NCBI GenBank assembly: GCA_946621875.1
Contig: CAMOOX010000062.1
Span: forward strand, 1-6,662
Direction of reading: 5' to 3'
Origin: UBA1738 sp003453455
GTDB lineage: Bacteria; Bacillota; Clostridia; UBA1381
Length of the DNA: 6,662 nt
Part shown: one piece after another, positions 6,649 through 6,662 of the stretch
How positions within the stretch are numbered: position 1 is the stretch's first letter
Layout of the letters: each line of letters begins with the position of its first letter
Program-made: the position numbers and the translations under genes
The notes under the pieces: model-generated
Told to the model about the DNA's origin: nothing
The model's database searches: none
Seen by the model: the letters and a program-made list of their open reading frames with translations, nothing else

Positions 6649-6662
6649 GTGACGGAGCAGGA
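6649..6662 (+). CDS. Possible start of the next operon gene (partial, GTG start)
   Basis: AAAGGAG at 6633-6639 is followed after 9 nt by GTG at 6649, then ACG GAG CAG, reading M-T-E-Q before the window ends. Spacing and ribosome binding site are good and no terminator separates it from the HAD gene 23 nt upstream, so a fifth operon gene is plausible. Only four codons are visible, so no product can be proposed. The caution is that bases 6652-6661 are also the exact reverse complement of bases 1-10; if they belong to a repeated element, this reading is wrong. Confidence 0.38.
6652..6661 (+). repeat. 10-bp inverted match to the left end of the window (partner at 1-10)
   Basis: ACGGAGCAGG here is the exact reverse complement of bases 1-10. 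Both copies point outward, one 3 nt after the SNF2 stop and the other 26 nt after the HAD stop. The match stops on the inner side (bases 11 and 6651 do not pair) and its outer extent lies beyond the window. It may be the inner edge of a longer inverted or dispersed repeat, an assembly effect, or chance. Confidence 0.3.

Overview
This window reads as an ordinary chromosomal segment of a low-to-moderate G+C Gram-positive bacterium, most likely a Clostridia-type Firmicute. The evidence is the A/T-rich codon choice, the strong purine-rich ribosome binding sites (AGGAGG, GGGAGG, AAAGGGG), and a yabB/rsmI gene pair like that of Bacillus and Clostridium. The species cannot be named from the sequence. 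I see no rRNA, tRNA, CRISPR array, insertion sequence, phage gene or origin. Coding density is very high; the only sizeable gap is about 140 bp between two divergent genes.

Layout: the left half (14-3124, minus strand) is one large gene for a SWIM zinc finger/SNF2-type ATPase of about 1036 residues. The gap at 3125-3265 holds a near-consensus promoter for that gene and a weaker candidate promoter for the genes to the right, placed back to back with 9 bp between their -35 boxes. The right half is a compact plus-strand operon: a divergent MreB-like actin homologue (3266-4279), a TrmN6/YabB-type tRNA adenine-N6 methyltransferase (4282-5013), the 16S rRNA 2'-O-methyltransferase RsmI (5010-5855) and a Cof-type HAD phosphatase (5855-6625). 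Junctions are +2, -4 and -1 nt, so translation of the four genes is probably coupled. A possible next gene starts with GTG at 6649 and runs off the window.

Working together: the two methyltransferases modify the translation apparatus (tRNA anticodon loop and 16S rRNA C1402), and the HAD enzyme is a general small-molecule phosphatase. The MreB-like protein at the head of the operon is the least expected member. It keeps the actin fold signatures but has lost residues that in well-studied MreBs carry out ATP hydrolysis. I found no convincing new multi-gene system. The points that most deserve a second look are this MreB-like protein, the shared divergent control region, and a 10-bp inverted match lying at the two ends of the window.
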